A DNA stretch of 64,000 nucleotides from Cyclobacteriaceae bacterium (GCA_016786495.1 JAEUUJ010000022.1:1-64000), one strand, 5' to 3'. Shown: positions 10,601 through 18,272, numbered from the stretch's first letter. A program made the numbers and translations. Notes: generated by a model not told the origin, from the sequence alone.

Positions 10601-12018
10601 ATCTTCACGAGCGTCTTCTCTGCAAGCGGATAGTCGTTAACAGCTTTTCCATACCGCACAACTTCGGTGAGGTTATCGATATACGTTGCTCCCAGGTATT
10701 CGGCAAAGCGGTCGCTCCATTGATCAAGTGTTTCGAAAACAGTTCGGGCGTTGGCGTCATACTTCTTCGATTCGTTGTAACACCCGGCCGACAGCGACAA
10801 TGAGTTGTAATAAATCTTCTGGTTTTCCTCGGCATTTAATCCTACACGAGCATCCGCGTAGCTTTTCAGGGCGCGCTCATACTGCCCTTTTGCCTGTTGA
10901 ATTTTTCCGAACGCAAGCCACGCTTCGGAGTATCCTGCATCTTTTTGATTCTTCTGTTCACGATCCCGTAAGTAGTTCTCGCAGGCTTTCTCAATTTTAC
11001 TGAAATATGCCGGTTGCTTGCTGGTGATGGAATACGAAGCCCAGTCGTACAAGTGCTTGCCCAACGCACGTTCACCGGCAATAACCGTTGCTATCTTTTC
11101 GAAATAATATTGAAGCGAATCAGTTTTATCGAGCCAGTACCGGGTATCCAGAATACCTTTAAGATCTTTATAATATGATGCATCGGAAAGCCAGTTGCGT
11201 TGTTCGCGGGTACGTGCAGCCAGTTGATATAGTGAAATGGCCGCGTCATATTTTTTGTCGGTCTTCAGTTTATCGGCATATTTTTCTGCATCTTCAAGTA
11301 CGCGAATCTCAAACTCATCGCGAAGCACTGCACTCGCGCGCGCAGCATCGCGCAAAGCGGTAACCGCTTCCGGAATGTTACCCGACTCGCTGTACACGTA
11401 GTACATCCACCAACGCGTATCGCGATACGGAATGGACGAAGTCCCATAATTTTCAATTGCAACCGCTAACGTCTTTTTAAAGGCCGGTTCTGCTTTTGCA
11501 TATTCCTTGCGCTGATAGAATTGTGTCGCGATGGCCGACAAGCTGCTATAATCCGTGGCGTAGTAAATCCAGTCGAGATTCTTTTGTTCGTTTGTGTAGG
11601 TCCCTTCGGCATATTTCTTTCCCTGGAAGTACAACACCTCTTTGCCTTCACGTTTTCCGTTGACAAAAGTCGACTCGCGTTGTTTCGTCCCGTCTTCGTT
11701 GTACCAGGTGCATATGCCCGTGTTGACATCCGGATTTTCGCTTAACAACTGCCCCTCCCACTGTAACCGGCCGTCCGCAAAATAGTCGCGCGCGGTACCG
11801 GTTGGTTTACCGGCATTGTATTCGATCAGCCTGTAGTACTTGGCCTGACCCGCATCACCGATTTCTTTCCAGTCTTTATCAAACAGCAACGTCCACTTTC
11901 CTTGCCGCTGGCCGCCTTCAAGCTTGTTGGGATTTTGCGGGATTTTTTGCGCGAGAACAGCGTGGGCAAATACCCCAAACAGTACGGTTAAAAAAATGGT
12001 ATTAAACCGGGCAGGCAT
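7648..12018 (-). CDS. Secreted MORN-TPR-PDZ-CHAT domain protein
   Basis: A 1456-residue exported protein with a signal peptide (residues 1-23, ending VLAQ). Residues about 35-150 carry MORN/YwqK-like repeats (GKWTLLFDK, GKREGKEVLYFQGKKYAEG). A long TPR array spans about 150-860, followed by a coiled-coil-like helical region. A PDZ-like domain sits at about 980-1065 (GLRVGETILSINNQPTKGKT). The C-terminal CHAT peptidase domain has both catalytic residues: His1291 in HIATHGFF and Cys1370 in LSACETGLG. CHAT proteins are caspase-like (clan CD) peptidases; several known ones are activated by partner binding through TPRs. Export implies action in the periplasm or at the cell surface; the substrate is unknown. 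Confidence 0.9.
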   Translation of the reverse strand: MPARFNTIFLTVLFGVFAHAVLAQKIPQNPNKLEGGQRQGKWTLLFDKDWKEIGDAGQAKYYRLIEYNAGKPTGTARDYFADGRLQWEGQLLSENPDVNTGICTWYNEDGTKQRESTFVNGKREGKEVLYFQGKKYAEGTYTNEQKNLDWIYYATDYSSLSAIATQFYQRKEYAKAEPAFKKTLAVAIENYGTSSIPYRDTRWWMYYVYSESGNIPEAVTALRDAARASAVLRDEFEIRVLEDAEKYADKLKTDKKYDAAISLYQLAARTREQRNWLSDASYYKDLKGILDTRYWLDKTDSLQYYFEKIATVIAGERALGKHLYDWASYSITSKQPAYFSKIEKACENYLRDREQKNQKDAGYSEAWLAFGKIQQAKGQYERALKSYADARVGLNAEENQKIYYNSLSLSAGCYNESKKYDANARTVFETLDQWSDRFAEYLGATYIDNLTEVVRYGKAVNDYPLAEKTLVKMLPAAEKQYGKASAEYKVVAATLSNIYELQGKTDLAKANGQNLSTSDQEQIANFMGVGSSNNDPALLQKALAEGKFAEAVRIFERSYAMMKTYYEQKQDYEGLILVSSGVAMCYQQTGDLYKAGQLLLETKKLADTHLDKASETYQHMLLTLGDYYAGTGQFKDADETFYAGMEILNKARTAANAKKNDELYYRLAERLAGLYARWEYFRDSERLYYDVLAYREKTTGKNSLPYHFTATLLADLYQRMHMFVRAAELYEEAMPVIRKEMGEKSFVYIDASRTLANIYLLQGNYAASESSYLTAKTFYQSAMGTRSDRYRGVLADLGLLYTYSGQWAKAAPIYHDQVALNLDQVRNLFPLLSEKEKADFYSLARSQFNTYNVFAMHQLKEVPAEAGEMYNLQLVSKSLLFKATDRVRTSVLNSKDENLKAQYSRWKTLRDQLSKVYQLSAEQKAAAGIDEKQLEKNVNELERELTVKSELFARLISDNPDWKAIRAALKPGEAAIEMVRVVEALPEYAFDYIGKGITIDTLDAEGYARVTNLEVKCSGLKAGLRVGETILSINNQPTKGKTMDDIIDLLRSNPAKLVVRKKNTKTTYTADIKSDSVFYRSYPKKVRYVALIITPDVQTPKYVVMANGDAMETKFAKFYRNAITHQVEDLYSYSVFWQPLQNVLGGVSKVYFSPDGVYNTINPNTLYNPESKRYVLDDTELVLVSNTADILRQPVPSVSTKAVLIGFPDYNKAGTSSPKQPSEFMLLKKDSAQRFMNGNTVTELPGTRTEVNAIETLLKPKLEVTKYMAADASEEKMKAMEAPRLLHIATHGFFLDDISGSDDSQRGVTGVANSTLAENPLLRSGLLLAGAGKTISEGRQADQIEDGVLTAFEAMNLNLNQTDMVVLSACETGLGQVQTGEGVYGLQRAFRAAGAQSVLMSLWKVDDQATQKLMTGFYSEWLSKGKKQRAFREAQLKLRQQFPHPYYWGAFVMMGE

Positions 12019-12324
12019 AGGTTGACGATTTATCAGAAAGTTGCTGCTTTTTTCGGATCGCTCCCATTCCCGGCATCACGGATTTTGCGGTACGTGGTAG
12101 CACGGAGGAGCCTTCTGTACCGTCCGAATTTCTTCCGACACCGCCGGGACGATAAAATGAAAGCATGTATGGGCAAAATCTTTACCACAAACCATAGTTT
12201 CGTTACATCAGGCCATTCCCGCGTATCAGTCGGTTTGCAGTACTTTCTTTAGTTTTGGATCGACAAAAAATTAAAAGCGTTGCTCCACTCATACGTTTCC
12301 AAAATTGCACCCGTTTTCTATCCG
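12019..12324. other. Divergent intergenic region between the CHAT gene and the TPR gene
   Basis: About 300 bp without a convincing gene; the only open frame across it has no family resemblance. It should contain both divergent promoters. For the plus-strand gene a perfect -7 element is visible at 12250-12257. I saw no clear -7 element for the CHAT gene, no inverted-repeat operator and no RNA-like structure. Confidence 0.5.
12250..12257 (+). promoter_or_regulatory. -7 promoter element of the TPR/DUF6624-like gene
   Basis: TAGTTTTG matches TAnnTTTG exactly, 67 bp before the preferred ATG at 12325. A TTTG lies at 12234-12237, but its spacing is shorter than the usual 19-21 bp. Confidence 0.4.
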
Positions 12325-13284
12325 ATGAAATCCTTTTTCACCGCTATTTTGTTTCTAACCTGCTCGATCTGCTATGGGCAAACGTACGCCTCACTGGTCG
12401 CCGAGGCCAATACAGCCTACAATAAAAAGGAATACGAAAAATCGGTTAATGCATACCAGTCTGCGTTTAAACTCGAACGGAAAAATGCAAACGACTTATA
12501 TAACGGAGCCTGTTCTGCAGCGCTGCTGGGAAAGAAAGACCTGGCCCTTGAATGGCTAACGCTCGCTGCAAAAAACGGCTGGTCTGACATTCATCATCTA
12601 AAAATTGACAAAGACCTGAACTCGCTGCACGGCAGCAAGGAATGGGACAAACTGGTTGCTGACCTACAGGTACAGGTCGATCAGCGCGAGGCGAAGTATG
12701 ACAAGCCTTTGCAGAAACGCCTGTTGGCAATCTACGATGACGATCAGGTTATCCGCAGGGAATTTCTGGATGCGCAACGAAAATTTGGTAACACGAGTAA
12801 GCAGGTTGACAGCCTGGGTAAGATTATGATGCATAAAGACAGCATCAACCTGATCAAGATTGTTGAAATCCTGGATACGCACGGATGGGTTGGTCCCGAA
12901 AAAGTTGGCGGGCAAGCGAATCAAACACTGTTTCTGGTAATTCAGCACGCTGACTTAAAAACCCAGCAAAAATATCTTCCGATGATGCGGGAAGCCGTGA
13001 AGAACAAAAACGCGAACGCAAGTGCTTTGGCTTTATTAGAAGACAGGATTGCACTGCGCGAAGGTAAAAGGCAGGTGTACGGCAGCCAGATCGGCCACGA
13101 CAACGAAACCAATACATATTTTATACTCCCGCTGGATGATCCGGATAACGTTGACAAACGCAGAGCAGCCGTTGGCCTCGGTCCGCTCTCCGAATATGTG
13201 CAGCGCTGGAACATCACCTGGAACGTAGCAGAATACAAAAAACAACTTCCCGACATAGAAGCAAAACAAGCAAGACAACCCTAA
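12325..13284 (+). CDS. Exported TPR protein with a DUF6624-like C-terminal region
   Basis: 319 residues from the ATG at 12325, which opens with a signal peptide (MKSFFTAILFLTCSICYGQ); an ATG at 12280 adds 15 residues. Residues about 22-110 contain TPR-like helices (AEANTAYNKKEYEKSVNAYQ, NDLYNGACSAALLGKKDLAL). Residues about 135-315 match the DUF6624 pattern: DDQVIRREFLDA, then HGWVGPEKVGGQANQTLFLVIQHAD, a pattern around conserved polar residues, and later LALLEDRIALREGKRQ. Its function is unknown. Proteins of this type are common and exported in Bacteroidota. Confidence 0.8.
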   Translation: MKSFFTAILFLTCSICYGQTYASLVAEANTAYNKKEYEKSVNAYQSAFKLERKNANDLYNGACSAALLGKKDLALEWLTLAAKNGWSDIHHLKIDKDLNSLHGSKEWDKLVADLQVQVDQREAKYDKPLQKRLLAIYDDDQVIRREFLDAQRKFGNTSKQVDSLGKIMMHKDSINLIKIVEILDTHGWVGPEKVGGQANQTLFLVIQHADLKTQQKYLPMMREAVKNKNANASALALLEDRIALREGKRQVYGSQIGHDNETNTYFILPLDDPDNVDKRRAAVGLGPLSEYVQRWNITWNVAEYKKQLPDIEAKQARQP

Positions 13285-13444
13285 CAAAAAGCGTCATCAG
13301 GCGAACATTTAGCGAGTCGCGATAGCCCCTTTCGCGATTGCCGGCACCCCTTCTTTAATCAAGATTATACAGAAGCCTGTGAGCCTGGCTGAATCGCGTA
13401 CGTATCACCAACTCAACTACCCCCTCAAGCAACGACACCCTACC

Positions 13445-14044
13445 ATGAACAGACTGTTATTGATTTTACTTTTTACTTCGCCCCTGCTTCTTCGGGCTCA
13501 GTCCGGCCAAATCCCGGTGAACATCTCCATGTTTAATGAGGCCACAGCAATTCCGTTTACACGCCTTATCACCACACCTATCCATCCGGGAATACAACTC
13601 GGCACAGAATTCGACTACCGACATCGTACGCATTCGCGTTTTTTCCAAACGGTCAACGTGTGCTATTTCTATCACAACTATTTGACGCAGGGCATTGGAA
13701 TCAATTCTGAAGTGGGGTACGAATATCGCCTGACGTGCGGGGCAGCGTTCACTGCACTTTTAGGCGCGGGCTACCTGCACACCTTTGCAACAGCAGAGGA
13801 GTTCACGTTTTCAAACGGGCATTATGAACAAAAACCCGACCGGGGAAACGCCCGACTCTATCCTTCGTTCTCGATAGATGCCGGCTACTACCTGAAACGC
13901 GATAACGAAAACGGTCCGAAAGTTTTTATCCGGTATCAATCCTGGATTGAGTACCCGTATTCGCCGGGCTTTATACCCGTTATGGGTCATATCAACTTAC
14001 ACGTAGGCGTAAAATTTTTTATCCAACGAAAAGAAAAACAATAA
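13445..14044 (+). CDS. Exported outer-membrane-like protein of unknown function
   Basis: 199 residues from the ATG at 13445 (signal peptide MNRLLLILLFTSPLLLRAQ). The rest alternates short aromatic-rich strands (GTEFDYRHRTHSRFFQTVNVCYFYH, GYEYRLTCGAAFTALLGAGY) and ends in a strand-like GVKFFIQR, which suggests a small outer-membrane beta-barrel. Its stop overlaps the next start (TAATG at 14042-14046), so it is translationally coupled to the serine hydrolase and probably works with it. Confidence 0.65.
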   Translation: MNRLLLILLFTSPLLLRAQSGQIPVNISMFNEATAIPFTRLITTPIHPGIQLGTEFDYRHRTHSRFFQTVNVCYFYHNYLTQGIGINSEVGYEYRLTCGAAFTALLGAGYLHTFATAEEFTFSNGHYEQKPDRGNARLYPSFSIDAGYYLKRDNENGPKVFIRYQSWIEYPYSPGFIPVMGHINLHVGVKFFIQRKEKQ

Positions 14045-15243
14045 TGGCCCGTATCGCATATTCCCTTCTGATCCTGCTGCTGTTCGCATCCTGCCGGGAA
14101 GGAGAGGAAATCAACGCATCGTTTTATGATTGCGAATTCAATTTTACAGACAGCAGTCTGACAAATCCCTCCCGCGCTGCCTACCAATCAGTATTAGACA
14201 ACATGACACATCGGGGCGTAGTCGGCGTAACCATGTCGGTGTATCATCCTCAAACAGGTCTTTGGCTGGGCGCAAGCGGAAAAGCGGACTTACATAATCA
14301 TGTCACCATGCAGCCCTGCAATATTTCCAGAGTAGGTTCGACCGTAAAAATGTTCACCGCTACAACCGTATTGTTGTTAGCCGAAGAAGGAAAATTCGGG
14401 TTAGATGACAAAATCTCAGACTACCTTTCGGGCGACATTATCGACAAAATTGAGAATGCCGACAAAGCCACCATCCGGCAACTCCTTCAGCATTCCAGCG
14501 GGATTTACAACTACATCCAAAATCCGAAATTCCAAACGGCATCACTCAATGATCTGATTCGCGAATGGAAGCCAAACGATCTGCTGAAGTACGCTTATCA
14601 TCAAAAATCATACTTCAAACCGGGCGAAGATGTTCGGTACTCCAACACAGGCTACATTATGCTGGGGAAATTGATCGAACACATTGAGGGGAAACCATTC
14701 TATGACGTTTTTGAAGATAAAATATTCGGGCCGCTGAACTTAACCAAGACCCAGTTTGCCGCAGCCGATCCCGTGCCGGATGGAATCGTGCGCGGGTACA
14801 TTGATCTTTACAGCAACCTGCAGGTTATAGAGTCAACGTATTTCAGCGGTTGGGACTATTATACGGCAGACGGTGGCCTCATTTCAAACCCGGCTGATAT
14901 GAGTGTATTTTTTCAGGCGCTGATGAATGGCCAGATAATTAATTCAGCTTCGCTCAATCAGATGCTAACCTGGAAAACTCCGAACGAAAAAGATCCGGAC
15001 TTCTTCCCGATTGCCTATGGGCTTGGGATTTTTAAGATTGAAACACCGCAAGGAACAGCCTACATGCACAGCGGAGATGCCATTGGCTATTATGCCAATA
15101 TGCTCTACTTCCCTGACAACGGAGTAACGATTGTGTACGCGGTAAACAGCAATTATGGAGACATCGATCAATTCGTATCCACACGTGAAGCCATGGAAGG
15201 TATCATTTCTGTAAAAGGTATCATTTCTGTAATTAGAGATTAA
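14044..15243 (+). CDS. Serine hydrolase lipoprotein, beta-lactamase/penicillin-binding-protein class C fold
   Basis: 399 residues with a lipoprotein signal (LLLFASC, acylated Cys about residue 17). The class C serine-hydrolase motifs are complete: SxxK at Ser99-Thr-Val-Lys102, YxN at Tyr199-Ser-Asn, and HxG at His342-Ser-Gly. Relatives include D-aminopeptidases, esterases and carboxypeptidases acting in the periplasm; true beta-lactamase activity is not implied. The start overlaps the stop of the preceding barrel-like gene by one base. The extreme C-terminus is lengthened by an 18-bp perfect tandem duplication (15197-15232), which doubles the residues GIISVK. Confidence 0.85.
   Translation: MARIAYSLLILLLFASCREGEEINASFYDCEFNFTDSSLTNPSRAAYQSVLDNMTHRGVVGVTMSVYHPQTGLWLGASGKADLHNHVTMQPCNISRVGSTVKMFTATTVLLLAEEGKFGLDDKISDYLSGDIIDKIENADKATIRQLLQHSSGIYNYIQNPKFQTASLNDLIREWKPNDLLKYAYHQKSYFKPGEDVRYSNTGYIMLGKLIEHIEGKPFYDVFEDKIFGPLNLTKTQFAAADPVPDGIVRGYIDLYSNLQVIESTYFSGWDYYTADGGLISNPADMSVFFQALMNGQIINSASLNQMLTWKTPNEKDPDFFPIAYGLGIFKIETPQGTAYMHSGDAIGYYANMLYFPDNGVTIVYAVNSNYGDIDQFVSTREAMEGIISVKGIISVIRD
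15197..15232 (+). repeat. Perfect 18-bp tandem duplication inside the serine hydrolase 3' end
   Basis: AAGGTATCATTTCTGTAA occurs twice back to back (15197-15214 and 15215-15232). The unit is six codons, so the frame is kept. It lies just before the stop codon. Confidence 0.9.
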
Positions 15244-15428
15244 AAACTACTTTTCGGCTGTAAGCCCCGTTTGATCCGGAAAATGACTACCCAGCCGCTT
15301 CTTGATTACATTTCAAAGCGCTCGAAAGACGGGGAAAATTAACGTGTGCAAAATTTCCATCCGGGATTAGGAAAAAATCCTCCCGTCAATCATCATCAGA
15401 AAAACCCCGCAATCTAAACTGCGTTCGC

Positions 15429-15893
15429 ATGACTAAAACCCGCTTCCTGGTGATACTTTTTGTACTCACCGCAACCGTTGCCTTCACACAAAAACCCGAT
15501 TACTCCGGCACCTGGATACTCAACCTCGAAAAAAGCAAGCTCACTTCACCTCATTCGGGACGAATCACAAAAACCGTATTCGTCATCGAGCAGCATGGCG
15601 ACAAGTTAACGCTCACGCGGTATCACTACAGAGGCGATAAAAAGCGAAGACTGAAGATCAAGATGACGGCTGACGGCCAGCAGCGAAAGGTGAAACTCTT
15701 TTTCAATGGCAAGGTTGAATGGATTGCTGAAAACCTTCGGGCATCGTTATGGAATAAAGGCTTTTCAAACGTGGTGAATTATTCTTTCGGAGCCAGCCAG
15801 GACGAATTCATCGCTGACGAAACCTTCACCAGCGCCAAAACCAACTACCACAACTACTGGGTGTTTGACCGGTCTTCGACAGGCTCAGACTGA
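15429..15893 (+). CDS. Small exported protein of unknown function
   Basis: 154 residues with a signal peptide (MTKTRFLVILFVLTATVAF). It contains the pattern DYSGTWILNLEKSKL followed by strands (TKTVFVIEQHGDKLTLTRYHY), as seen in small lipocalin-like exported proteins of Bacteroidota and Acidobacteriota that lack a known role. The last residues (STGSD) and the stop codon are encoded by a CTTCGACAGGCTCAG-type repeat, so the natural C-terminus may have been altered by repeat insertion. Confidence 0.65.
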   Translation: MTKTRFLVILFVLTATVAFTQKPDYSGTWILNLEKSKLTSPHSGRITKTVFVIEQHGDKLTLTRYHYRGDKKRRLKIKMTADGQQRKVKLFFNGKVEWIAENLRASLWNKGFSNVVNYSFGASQDEFIADETFTSAKTNYHNYWVFDRSSTGSD

Positions 15894-15915
15894 CAGCTTC
15901 GACAGGCTCAGACTG
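15874..15915 (+). repeat. Two direct copies of a CTTCGACAGGCTCAGACTG repeat
   Basis: The 19-mer occurs at 15874-15892 and 15897-15915, separated by four bases. Its CTTCGACAGGCTCAG core resembles a dispersed intergenic repeat known from many bacterial genomes. The first copy overlaps the 3' end of the upstream gene and supplies its stop codon. Confidence 0.75.
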
Positions 15916-15974
15916 GCATGTATCTTACGGGAGACTCTTTTCTTGACAAAGCCAACCAGCTTGACGTTAACTCC

Positions 15975-16826
15975 TTAGCTGCGCATCACGTAGGTAAGCA
16001 CCGGTTTGGTGGTGTGCTTGACTACATCCTCGGCAATGCTGCCGATGAATAAATGCGACAGTCCGCGATGGCCATGCGTGGCCATGCAAATCAGGTTTGC
16101 AGAAATGGTTGACGCAAAATGAATAATCCCATTCTCTTCATCCCAGTCGCTCACCATGTTCAGCGTATAGTTTTGAAGCGCCAGTTTTTTGGCAAACTGA
16201 ATCATGCCCGGTTTCACCAGGTGATCGGGCTGAAAATTCATGGGTGTATTAATGCGCACCAGATGCACTGTTGATCCGAAAATATCCTGCAACCGCTTGA
16301 CCACGTAACCGAAATCTTTTTCACGTTCGGCCAGCGATGTAGCATATACGATGTCTTTAAACGTTTGATCACCCGGCTCTTCATGTACGGTGAGCACCGG
16401 GCATTTTGCATACCGCACAACCTTATCGGAGTTGGAACCGCGGGCGAGTTCATCGAAGGTGGAATGGCCGGAGGCGCCCATCACCACAAGTTCCGTTTCC
16501 TGTTCAAGAATTTCAGTGCGAATACCATGAAACGGATTACCCATGCGCAACGCTACCCGAACATCAATGCCCTCGGCCGTTAACGCATCGGCCAGTTCGC
16601 TAAGTTTTGCCCGCCCCTGCTCGATCAGCTTCAGCGTAAACAGCTTATCTTCCCATCCCTGATCGACACCAATCTCACCCTCCACATTAAACGAATCGGT
16701 GATGGGGTGCTCAACGATGTGTAACAATAAAATTTTACTCTTTGCTTTCCGGGCAACTTTAATTGCCATTTGAAGCGCCCACTCCGCATGCTTGGAGAAA
16801 TCGGTCGGAACAAGGATAGTTTTCAT
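15975..16826 (-). CDS. Universal stress protein, tandem UspA domains
   Basis: 283 residues from the ATG at 16826 (MKTILVPTDFSKHAEWAL); a TTG at 16832 would add two residues. It has two Usp folds. The first ends with the nucleotide-binding pattern MGASGHSTFDELARGSNSDKV, the second with MATHGHRGLSHLFIGSIAEDV, so both halves keep the ATP-type G-x2-G-x9-G(S/N) motif. Such proteins are cytoplasmic and induced by starvation, redox or oxygen stress. Upstream is a TGAT-N4-ATCA dyad (16920-16931) and a perfect -7 element (16866-16873), like the other stress genes here. Confidence 0.9.
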   Translation of the reverse strand: MKTILVPTDFSKHAEWALQMAIKVARKAKSKILLLHIVEHPITDSFNVEGEIGVDQGWEDKLFTLKLIEQGRAKLSELADALTAEGIDVRVALRMGNPFHGIRTEILEQETELVVMGASGHSTFDELARGSNSDKVVRYAKCPVLTVHEEPGDQTFKDIVYATSLAEREKDFGYVVKRLQDIFGSTVHLVRINTPMNFQPDHLVKPGMIQFAKKLALQNYTLNMVSDWDEENGIIHFASTISANLICMATHGHRGLSHLFIGSIAEDVVKHTTKPVLTYVMRS

Positions 16827-16865
16827 ACACAATCAAATTTTTTATTCGTTTGGCAAATGCTGAAT

Positions 16866-16931
16866 CAAACTTAGCCGGATGACCGCAGCCGCTTCTCAGG
16901 ATTTCATCATACAGTCCGGTGATTTTTATCA
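16866..16931 (-). promoter_or_regulatory. usp promoter with FNR/CRP-like dyad
   Basis: On the minus strand, TGATAAAAATCA (16920-16931) is a perfect dyad. Exactly 22 bp nearer the gene lies a half-matching box, TGATGAAATCCT (16898-16909), and CCGG lies between them (16916-16919). TAAGTTTG (16866-16873) is a perfect -7 element, 30.5 bp from the centre of the nearer box. Regulator identity is inferred. Confidence 0.6.
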
Positions 16932-16932
16932 T

Positions 16933-16960
16933 ATAAAAAAGCGGAGTTTCCCCCGCTTGA
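16933..16960 (-). terminator. Rho-independent terminator of the ytxH-DUF202 operon
   Basis: On the minus strand AAGCGG (16953-16958) pairs with CCGCTT (16939-16944) around an 8-base loop, followed by a T run (16935-16940) and TATATG. It lies 55-80 bp past the DUF202 stop. A second weaker stem (AGTGC/GCACT, about 16964-16986) lies before it. Confidence 0.65.
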
Positions 16961-17013
16961 AAAAGTGCAGTTGTGACCCCGGCACTGCAATTTTTTAACT
17001 AACCTGATTAAAA

Positions 17014-17355
17014 TTAATCCGGGGCCAGATCACTCATGGTTCCTCGCGCAAGCTGGATAAACTCGGTACTCGTTTGTCCGATATTTTTCCGGCTCAACGC
17101 AATGGATTTTTTGATCCGCATAAAACGGTAGAAGCCTGCCATCATGATGATGAGTCCGATGATGATTACAGGTGTACCCGCGATCGACCAGAATACGGTG
17201 TTGACGATCTGCCCCAGGGTAGAACCGGCCACCAGGAAGTAAAGTCCGGTGCGGATATACGCCAGCAACGTGGTTTCGTTGGCGAGCCGCGTCCGCTCAA
17301 TGGCGAGGTGTTCGCGAAGAATCAAATCTGTTTTCATCGTTGTATATTTTGACAT
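17014..17355 (-). CDS. DUF202 (YidH-type) membrane protein
   Basis: 113 residues. It has the DUF202 signature LAIERTRLANETTLLAYIRTGLYFLVAG and two to three transmembrane segments (about 38-58, 64-88), then a short cytoplasmic tail. Members are small inner-membrane proteins of unknown function. It is the last gene of a three-gene minus-strand unit (ytxH, a membrane protein, DUF202) with gaps of 3 and 6 bp. The ATG at 17355 was taken; one at 17337 is also possible. Confidence 0.85.
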   Translation of the reverse strand: MSKYTTMKTDLILREHLAIERTRLANETTLLAYIRTGLYFLVAGSTLGQIVNTVFWSIAGTPVIIIGLIIMMAGFYRFMRIKKSIALSRKNIGQTSTEFIQLARGTMSDLAPD

Positions 17356-17361
17356 TCCCGT

Positions 17362-17880
17362 TTAATACGACCCAAACTCAATGCCAATACCGGCCATCCG
17401 TTTGAAGAATGCAGCCTCTGAGCCTTTTTCCTTTAGCCCCAGAACCAAACTATCGAACCCTGCCCACAGCAGAAACCAGCCCGCAGGTTCAAAAAGTGTT
17501 ATGATAAACGTTACCGCAAAACCTCCTGCCGACAGGCTTTTCAAATAACTGGCACCCAGCGATAACAGAAACCCGGCCAGCGCAAAGAACACGCCTCTTC
17601 TGCGGGCGGTGATCAGCGTCTCGCGCAGTCCGTTAGAAGTTTCTGTAAAAAAACTCTTCAGGCGTTGCCGGATGATTACTTCATCCTGAACCGATCTGAT
17701 TTTTTCAGGCACCAGTAAACGCAACCCGTTGGGCTGGTGACTTACCTCGCGCGAAGCGCGCCTAACCTGTGCAATAAAGTCGTCAGAAACGATGCGCGTA
17801 GCATACGGCCTCGGATCAAAATCGGAGAAGATGTCGCTGTAACCATCAATCCACAGAACAATGCCACCCGCTGCGCTCAT
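17362..17880 (-). CDS. Membrane protein of unknown function in the ytxH operon
   Basis: 172 residues, no family recognised. The first about 95 residues are soluble (WIDGYSDIFSDFDPRPYATR, then a helical region RQRLKSFFTETSNGLRETL). Two hydrophobic segments follow (about 98-117 and 123-148), and the C-terminal LKEKGSEAAFFKRMAG is polar. The layout suggests a cytoplasmic domain anchored in the inner membrane. It sits 3 bp after ytxH and 6 bp before the DUF202 gene, so it probably shares the stress promoter at 18164-18228. Confidence 0.7.
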   Translation of the reverse strand: MSAAGGIVLWIDGYSDIFSDFDPRPYATRIVSDDFIAQVRRASREVSHQPNGLRLLVPEKIRSVQDEVIIRQRLKSFFTETSNGLRETLITARRRGVFFALAGFLLSLGASYLKSLSAGGFAVTFIITLFEPAGWFLLWAGFDSLVLGLKEKGSEAAFFKRMAGIGIEFGSY

Positions 17881-17883
17881 GTT

Positions 17884-18141
17884 CTAACGATTCACAGTAT
17901 CCTCCGTTTTACGTTCGCATGCACCCGTATCGCAATCACATTGCTTACCCCGGGTGAATTTATTCCGCATGTGTTCGAACCGGTCGCCCAACGTGTCTTC
18001 CATTTCATCCAACAGGTCTTCAGCTTTGCGTCTGATTTTCCGTTGTGTTCGTTCACCTTTATCAGGTGCCAGTAAAACTCCCAACGCTGCGCCTGCGGCC
18101 AATCCGGCCAACACGCCCAAAATTGCTCTGCTCGTTTTCAT
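17884..18141 (-). CDS. YtxH domain protein
   Basis: 85 residues from the ATG at 18141 (MKTSRAILG); a GTG at 18147 would add two. The N-terminus is a glycine/alanine-rich membrane segment (GVLAGLAAGAALGVLLAPDKGERT) that defines YtxH proteins, followed by a charged helix (RRKAEDLLDEMEDTLGDRFEH) and a cysteine-containing tail (CDCDTGAC). YtxH proteins are small general-stress membrane proteins in many bacteria. It is the first gene of a three-gene unit sharing a divergent promoter region with a universal stress gene. Confidence 0.85.
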   Translation of the reverse strand: MKTSRAILGVLAGLAAGAALGVLLAPDKGERTQRKIRRKAEDLLDEMEDTLGDRFEHMRNKFTRGKQCDCDTGACERKTEDTVNR

Positions 18142-18163
18142 ACCCACGGTTTTTTAGTTGATA

Positions 18164-18259
18164 CTAAACTATCACCCACGCGGATGGAACGCCATGATAA
18201 CAATCAGCCATCCGGCTGACAATCATCAAACGCATTGCCTGTAAACAAAAACATCTTTG
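18164..18259. promoter_or_regulatory. Bidirectional stress promoter with paired FNR/CRP-like boxes (ytxH operon / usp)
   Basis: TGATAACAATCA (18195-18206) and TGACAATCATCA (18217-18228) are centred exactly 22 bp apart, with CCGG between them (18212-18215). Rightward, CATCTTTG (18252-18259, one mismatch to TAnnTTTG) begins 29.5 bp from the centre of the right box. Leftward, TAGTTTAG on the minus strand (18164-18171, one mismatch) begins 29.5 bp from the centre of the left box. The arrangement is mirror-symmetric, so one operator pair probably serves both directions. Confidence 0.65.
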
Positions 18260-18272
18260 ATAAACCCTTGCT

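Noticed and set aside
14044-15243. True beta-lactamase (resistance gene)
   Set aside because: The SxxK, YxN and HxG motifs fit the broad class C serine hydrolase group, most of which are peptidases or esterases; nothing points specifically to antibiotic hydrolysis.
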